Part shown: positions 13,701 to 22,197 of the stretch, one piece after another | Numbering within the stretch: position 1 is the stretch's first letter | Layout of the letters: every line of letters starts with the position of its first letter | Origin: Babylonia areolata | Lineage: Eukaryota > Mollusca > Gastropoda > Neogastropoda > Buccinidae | Assembly: GCF_041734735.1 (NCBI RefSeq) | Contig: NC_134906.1 | Coordinates: 31,159,500 to 31,223,499 of the forward strand | Direction: 5' to 3' | DNA: 64,000 nucleotides | Translations under genes and position numbers: made by a program | The notes under the pieces: generated by a model | Database searches by the model: none | Told to the model about the DNA's origin: nothing | What the model saw: the letters and a program-made list of their open reading frames with translations, nothing else

Positions 13701-15689
13701 AAGATATATATATAATGTACATTGTTCATGTGTTTACCATAACTGACCACACCAACCCTTTATGAAAAGATAGATGTAAACACATCACAACAGCACCCCT
13801 GTATGTTTTCTGTGTTGTGTGGAGACCAATACTTACAAATCTGTATGTGACATCTGACACCACAGCAGATCCATAGCCTCCTCCATGTGCACTGCCCTGT
13901 GAAGTCCAGCAGAATAGTGGTACAATCTAACACAGTGCTAAATATATCATAACTCATTGATTGTAACACAGTGTAAGACTGCCCTGTGGAGTCACACAAA
14001 ATAGAGGTACAATATAACACAGTGTAACACTGCTCTGTGGAGTCACACAAAATAGAGGTACAATATAACACAGTGTAACACTGCCCTGTGGAGTCACACA
14101 AAATAGAGGTACAATATAACACAGTGTAACACTGCCCTGTGGAGTCACACAAAATAGAGGTACAATATAACACAGTGTAACACTGCCCTGTGGAGTCACA
14201 CAAAATAGAGGTACAATATAACACAGTGTAACACTGCCCTGTGGAGTCACACAAAATAGAGGTACAATATAACACAGTGTAAGACTGCCCTGTGGAGTCA
14301 CACAAAATAGAGGTACAATATAACACAGTGTAACACTGCCCTGTGGAGTCACACAAAATAGAGGTACAATATAACACAGTGTAACACTGCCCTGTGGAGT
14401 CACACAAAATAGAGGTACAATATAACACAGTGTAAGACTGCCCTGTGGAGTCACACAAAATAGAGGTACAATATAACACAGTGTAACACTGCTCTGTGGA
14501 GTCACACCTGTGAAGTCAAGTCCAATGACTTAACATCTCTGTGAAGTCAAGTGCAATGACTTAACATCTCTGTGAAGTCAAGTCCCATGACTTAACATCG
14601 CTGTGAAGTAAAGTCCAATGACTTAACATCTCTGTGAAGTAAAGTTCAATGACTTAACATCGCTGTGAAGTAAAGTCCAATGACTTAACATCTCTGTGAA
14701 GTAAAGTCCAATGATTTAACATCTCTGTGAAGTAAAGTCCAATTACTTAACATTGCTCTGAAGTCAAGTCCAATGACTTAACATCACTGTGAAGTAAAGT
14801 TCAATGACTTAACATCTCTGTGAAGTAAAGTCCAATGATTTAACATCGCTGTGAAGTAAAGTCCAATGAATGAACATCTCTGTGAAGTAAAGTCCAATGA
14901 CTTAACATCGCTGTGAAGTCAAGTCCAATGAATGAACATCGCTGTGAAGTAAAGTCCAATGACTTAACATCGCTGTAAAGTCAAGTCCAATGAATGAACA
15001 TCTCTGTGAAGTAAAGTCCAATGACTTAACATCACTGTGAAGTTAAGTCCAATGAATGAACATCTCTGTGAAGTAAAGTCCATTTACTTAACATCGCTGT
15101 AAAGTCAAGTCCAATGAATGAACATCTCTGTGAAGTCAAGTCCAATGAATGAACATCTCTGTGAAGTAAAGTCCAATGACTTAACATCGCTGTAAAGTCA
15201 AGTCCAATGAATGAACATCTCTGTGAAGTAAAGTCCAATGACTTAACATCGCTGTAAAGTCAAGTCCAATGAATGAACATCTCTGTGAAGTCAAGTCCAA
15301 TGAATGAGCATCGCTGTAAATCAAGTCCAATGAATGAACATCTCTGTGAAGTCAAGTCCAATGATTTAACATCGCTGTAAAGTCAAGTCCAATGAATGAA
15401 CATCTCTGTGAAGTCAAGTCCAATGACTTAACATCGCTGTAAAGTCAAGTCCAATGAATGAACATCTCTGTGAAGTAAAGTCCAATGACTTAACATTGCT
15501 GTAAAGTCAAGTCCAATGACTTAACATCCCTGTAAAGTCAAGTCCAATGAATGAACATTATCAGTCGGTGTGTTCATCCCTCCCTGCTGTCCCTTACCAT
15601 GATCTGTCTTTGTCAGGCTGACCCCCCCACCCCACTCACCCCCTAACCTTTTCCACCCCTGACCTCCATCCCCACCCCTCTCTTTCCCC

Positions 15690-15724
<35 letters not shown>

Positions 15725-18700
15725 GTACATGCACACAATCCCACACAAACACCACACACACACTGACATACCCACACTCACAAACACACACATACACACA
15801 CGCAAATACACACTCTCCCACTCACAAACACACACTCACATACACACACAAACACACACTCTCCCTCACACACACAATCTCTCTTTCTCTCACACAAACA
15901 CACACACCCACACACAAACACACACTCACACACACACATACATACATACAGTGAAGTGTGAACATACATACCCGACTCAGAGAACCACCACCACCACCAC
16001 CACCACCTGCAGAACTGGACGAAGATGAAGAACTGGAAGACGATGATGATGATGATGATGATGATGACGATGACGATGATGATGATGATGACACATTGAA
16101 GCGCCTGGAGGCCCCAGACCCGGAGTAGACAGCGGCATGACGCATGGCCACCTCACAGTCCGGGCAGTAACGCTCACAGATCTCATAGGCTGACCCCGGG
16201 TCACTGGTGATGATCAGGTCTTGGATCAAACCCTGCCACAGGCACAGAAAGGGTTTGAACCAACAACACTGTCTGGTTTTATTTTACAGGTGTTGGACAG
16301 AAAGGGTTTGAACCAACAACACTGTCTGGTTTTATTTTACAGGTGTTGGACAGAAAGGGTTTGAACCAACAACACTGCCTGGTTTTATTTTACAGGTGTT
16401 GGGCAGAAAGGGTTTGAACCAACAACACTGTCTGGTTTTATTTTACAGGTGTTGGACAGAAAGGGTTTGAACCAACAACACTGTCTGGTTTTATTTTACA
16501 GGTGTTGGGCAGAAAGGGTTTGAACCAACAACACTGTCTGGTTTTATTTTACAGGTGTTGGGCAGAAAGGGTTTGAACCAACAACACTGTCTGGTTTTAT
16601 TTTACAGGTGTTGGACAGAAAGGGTTTGAACCAACAACACTGTCTGGTTTTATTTTACAGGTGTTGGACAGAAAGGGTTTGAACCAACAACACTGTCTGG
16701 TTTTATTTTACAGGTGTTGGACAGAAAGGGTTTGAACCAACAACACTGTCTGGTTTTATTTTACAGGTGTTGGGCAGAAAGGGTTTGAACCAACAAAACT
16801 GCCTGGTTTTATTTTACAGGTGTTGGGCAGAAAGGGTTTGAACCAACAACACTGTCTGGTTTTATTCTAAAGGTGTCTGCAACATCCATTCAGAAACACA
16901 CCATACAGACATCCATTCAGAAACACACCATACAGACTTCCATTCAGAAACACACCATACAGACATCCATTCAGAAACACACCATACAGACATCCATTCA
17001 GAAACACACCATACAGACTTCCATTCAGAAACACACCATACAGACATCCATTCAGAAACACACCATACAGACATCCATTCAGAAACACACCATACAGACT
17101 TCCATTCAGAAACACACCATACAGACATCCATTCAGAAACACACCATACAGACATCCATTCAGAAACACACCATACAGACTTCCATTCAGAAACACACCA
17201 TACAGCCATCCATTCAGAAACACACCATACAGACATCCATTCAGAAACACACCATACAGACATCCATTCAGAAACACACCATACAGACATCCATTCAGAA
17301 ACACACCATACAGACTTCCATTCAGAAACACACCATACAGACATCCATTCAGAAACACACCATACAGACATCCATTCAGAAACACACCATACAGACTTCC
17401 ATTCAGAAACACACCATACAGACATCCATTCAGAAACACACCATACAGACATCCATTCAGAAACACACCATACAGACATCCATTCAGAAACACACCATAC
17501 AGACATCCATTCAGAAACACACCATACAGACTTCCATTCAGAAACACACCATACAGACATCCATTCAGAAACACACCATACAGACTTCCATTCAGAAACA
17601 CACCATACAGACTTCCATTCAGAAACACACCATACAGACATCCATTCAGAAACACACCATACAGACATCCATTCAGAAACACACCATACAGACATCCATT
17701 CAGAAACACACCATACAGACATCCACTCAGAAACACACCATACAGACATCCACTCAGAAACACACCATACAGACTTCCATTCAGAAACACACCATACAGA
17801 CTTCCATTCAGAAACACACCATACAGACATCCATTCAGAAACACACCATACAGACATCCATTCAGAAACACACCATACAGACATCCATTCAGAAACACAC
17901 CATACAGACATCCACTCAGAAACACACCATACAGACATCCATTCAGAAACACACCATACAGACATCCATTCAGAAACACACCATACAGACTTGTTTGGGG
18001 AGAAAAAGGAGACAGATTCCATTCCGGGGCCATGTTGAACAGATACATTTTGTTCTGAAAGTGGACACACTTGGGAGTGACAACAGATACATTTTGTTCT
18101 GAAAGTGGACACACTTGGGAGTGACAACAGATACATGACTGACATGGTACAAACTGTCAACAAACACTGAAAGAAAGAAGTACTGACATGGTACAAGCTG
18201 TCAGCAAACACTGAAAGAAAGAAGTACTGACACGGTACAAGCTGTCAACAAACACTGAAAGAAAGAAGTACTGACATGGTACAAGCTGTCAACAAACACT
18301 GAAAGAAAGAAGTACTGACATGGTACAAGCTGTCAACAAACACTGAAAGAAAGAAGTACTGACATGGTACAAGCAGTCAACAAACACTGAAAGAAAGAAG
18401 TACTGACATGGTACAAGCTGTCAACAAACACTGAAAGAAAGAAGTACTGACATGGTACAAACTGTCAACAAACACTGAAAGAAAGAAGTACTGACATGGT
18501 ACAAGCTGTCAACAAACGCTGAAAGAAAGAAGTACTGACATGGTACAAGCTGTCAACAAACACTGAAAGAAAGAAGTACTGACATGGTACAAGCTGTCAA
18601 CAAACCCTGAAAGAAAGAAGTACTGACATGGTACAAGCTGTCAACAAACCCTGAAAGAAAGAAGTACTGACATGGTACAAGCTGTCAACAAACATTGAAA

Positions 18701-19023
18701 GAAAGAAGTACTGACATGGTACAAGCTGTCAACAAACACTGAAAGAAAGAAAAACTCACACTGTACAAACTGTGAAGAAAGAGTACAAACAAAAGAACTC
18801 ACTTTGTACAACTCTCTATTGGTCTCCATCTCGTACCCAACAAAGGCCATGCCCTTTTTCTCAAAAGGAATGGGGGGCATGGTACGGCCAATTCTGATTG
18901 GTTCCTGGGTTTGCTCACAGTCATCAATCACAACCAGTGTGTCGCCTTTGACGCTCAAACCTATACGATGCCAGCTGAAAAACAAAAATTAATGGTTTAT
19001 CTCTCTCTCTCTCTCTTTACTCC

Positions 19024-19062
<39 letters not shown>

Positions 19063-22000
19063 CGTACATGCGTGTGTGCGTGCATGCGTACATGCGAGCG
19101 TGTTTGTGTTTGTGCGTCTGGTGTCAGCATCAAAGCAATTATCAGGATTGTTAGCACCACCATTCTGACTGTACCATCACCATCATCATCATTACAACCA
19201 TGATGAATATCATCACTGTCAGTACCCCCACTGGACAGACTGTACCATCACCATCATCATCATTATAACCATGATGAATATCATCACTGTCAGTACCCCC
19301 ACTGGACAGACTGTACCATCACCATCATCATCATTATAACCATGATGAATATCATCACTGTCAGTACCCCCACTGGACAGATTGTTCCATCATCATCATT
19401 ATAACCATGATGAATATCATCACTGTCAGTACCCCCACTGGACAGACTGTACCATCACCATCATCATCATCATTATAACCATGATGAATATCATCACTGT
19501 CAGTATCCCCACTGGACAGACTGTACCATCACCATCATCATCATCATTATAACCATGATGAATATCATCACTGTCAGTACCCCCACTGGACAGACTGTAC
19601 CATCACCATCATCATTATAACCATGATGAATATCATCACTGTCAGTACCCCCACTGGACAGATTGTTCCATCATCATCATTATAACCATGATGAATATCA
19701 TCACTGTCACCATGATGAATACCATCACTGTCAGTACCCCCACTGGACCGATTGTACCATCATCATCATCATCATTATAACCATGATAAATATCATCACT
19801 GTCACCATGATGAATACCATCACTGTCAGTACCCCCACTAGACAGACTGTACCATCACCATCATTATAACCATGATGAATACCATCACTGTCAGTACCCC
19901 CACTGGACCGATTGTACCATCACCATCATTATAACCATGATGAATACCATCACTGTCAGTACCCCCACTGGACAGATTCACCTTAAGAGGCTCCATGGGT
20001 TTGTTGTCAGCATCATCATAACCATGAACGTTATCATTATAACCATCATCATCATCATTATAAGCATCATCATCATCATTATAAGCTTCATCATCATCAT
20101 CGTTATAAGCATCATTGTTATAAGCATCATCATCATTGTTATAACCATCATCATCATCATTACAACCTTCATCTTCATTGCTATAACCATATCATTACCA
20201 TAATAACCATCATCATCATTATAACAATCATCATCATCACCATCAGTCCCCCCACTCACTTTCCATCGGACAGGTCCACCCCTACAGGGATGGGTCCCAT
20301 GGGTTTGTTGTTACCATCATTGTAACCTTCATCATCACTGTTATAACCATCATCGTTATCATCATCATCATCACCATCAGTCCCCCCACTCACTTTCCAT
20401 CAGACAGGTCCACCCCTAGAGGGATGGGTCCCATGGGTTTGTTGTTACCATCATTGTAACCTTCATCATCACTGTTATAACCATCATCGTTATCATCATC
20501 ATCATCACCATCAGTCCCCCCACTCACTTTCCATCGGACAGGTCCACCCCTACAGGGATGGGTCCCATGGGTTTGTTGTTACCATCATTGTAACCTTCAT
20601 CATCACTGTTATAACCATCATCGTTATCATCATCATCATCACCATCAGTCCCCCCACTCACTTTCCATCAGACAGGTCCACCCCTACAGGGATGGGTTCC
20701 AAAGGTTTGTTGTTACCATCATTGTAACCTTCATCATCATTGTTATAACCATCATCGTTATCATCATCATCATCACCATCAGTCCCCCCACTCACTTTCC
20801 ATCAGACAGGTCCACCCCTAGAGGGATGGGTTCCAAAGGTTTGTTGTTACCATCATTGTAACCTTCATCATCATTGTTATAACCATCATCGTTATCATCA
20901 TCATCATCACCATCAGTCCCCCCACTCACTTTCCATCAGACAGGTCCACCCCTAGAGGGATGGGTTCCAAAGGTTTGTTGTTGGCATCCTGAAACATGAG
21001 TTCAGAGTAGCGGCCGACCTTGAGGGCCAGCATCTCAGTCAGACTTTCCTCCCCAACGATGGAGAACACCTTGCCTGTGTTGCCTGCATCCGCCTTGATG
21101 GTTGCCAGGATGGAGAAGTCCGTAGGAAATCCCCCTGAACATGAAAAAAAAAAGGAAAAATATTTTGAGTATTGATCATAAGCTGGCTGATTGTACATGG
21201 CCACATCAGGGCGGATAACACTGCAGTCAGAACAGTGTTTTATTCAACACCCTCGTCACTATCCTCCCCTGCAACATGACATGACACCTGGAGAAGAAAC
21301 CAGGGCACCATGCTGTCAAGCTGATGCACAGAGAATTGGACTTGCTTTAATGTTGACCATTCCTTCCTTTTTTCACCAAACAAAAATAATCATACACTTT
21401 ACACCCTCAACTGTTGTACACACGCAGATATACAAAGCCAAAACCTGTTGTTCCATTCGGCAAATATCGAATAACGATACCTGCAGTTCAGTTGAGAACA
21501 TTTTAACAACGAAATATGTTGTCCAGGAAATCTATTGTAAAATTTGGCAAATACTAGTTGCAATATCAGTTGTTAAATATAAGCCTGTTGTTCAATAAGG
21601 AAAATATTAACCTGGAGATGCATTATTCAGTATGGCAATTATCATGGAACTCTGTTCAATTAGGCAAAAATCAACATGAACATATGTTGTCTGATAAGGC
21701 AGATATCAGCATGGAAATCTGTTATTCAATCAGGCAAATATTAGCTTGGCAATCTACAGTTAAATTGGGCAAATATTAGCATGGACATCATTTACTTAGG
21801 TAAAAATCAGCATGAAAAACTATTCTTCAAATCAGCAAATATCAGTAAATGAACACAAGCAGGACAATCCACTGAGAAACAAGACGTGTTACATAAATGC
21901 ACATGTGCACACACACACCACACATAAATGCATGTGCGCACACACACACAGACACACACACATAAATGCACATGCACACACACACACACACATAAATGCA

Positions 22001-22064
22001 TGCACGCGCACACACACACACATAAACACACACACTCACACACATGCGTGCACATGTGCGTGTG

Positions 22065-22108
<44 letters not shown>

Positions 22109-22155
22109 CACACACATGCACGCAAAGACACACACTTGCATACACACACACACAA

Positions 22156-22197
<42 letters not shown>

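Noticed and set aside
16862-18211. Open frames of about 410-450 aa ([27 protein letters not shown])
   Set aside because: A 27-bp minisatellite inside a collagen intron, open in three frames at once, which is a repeat effect.
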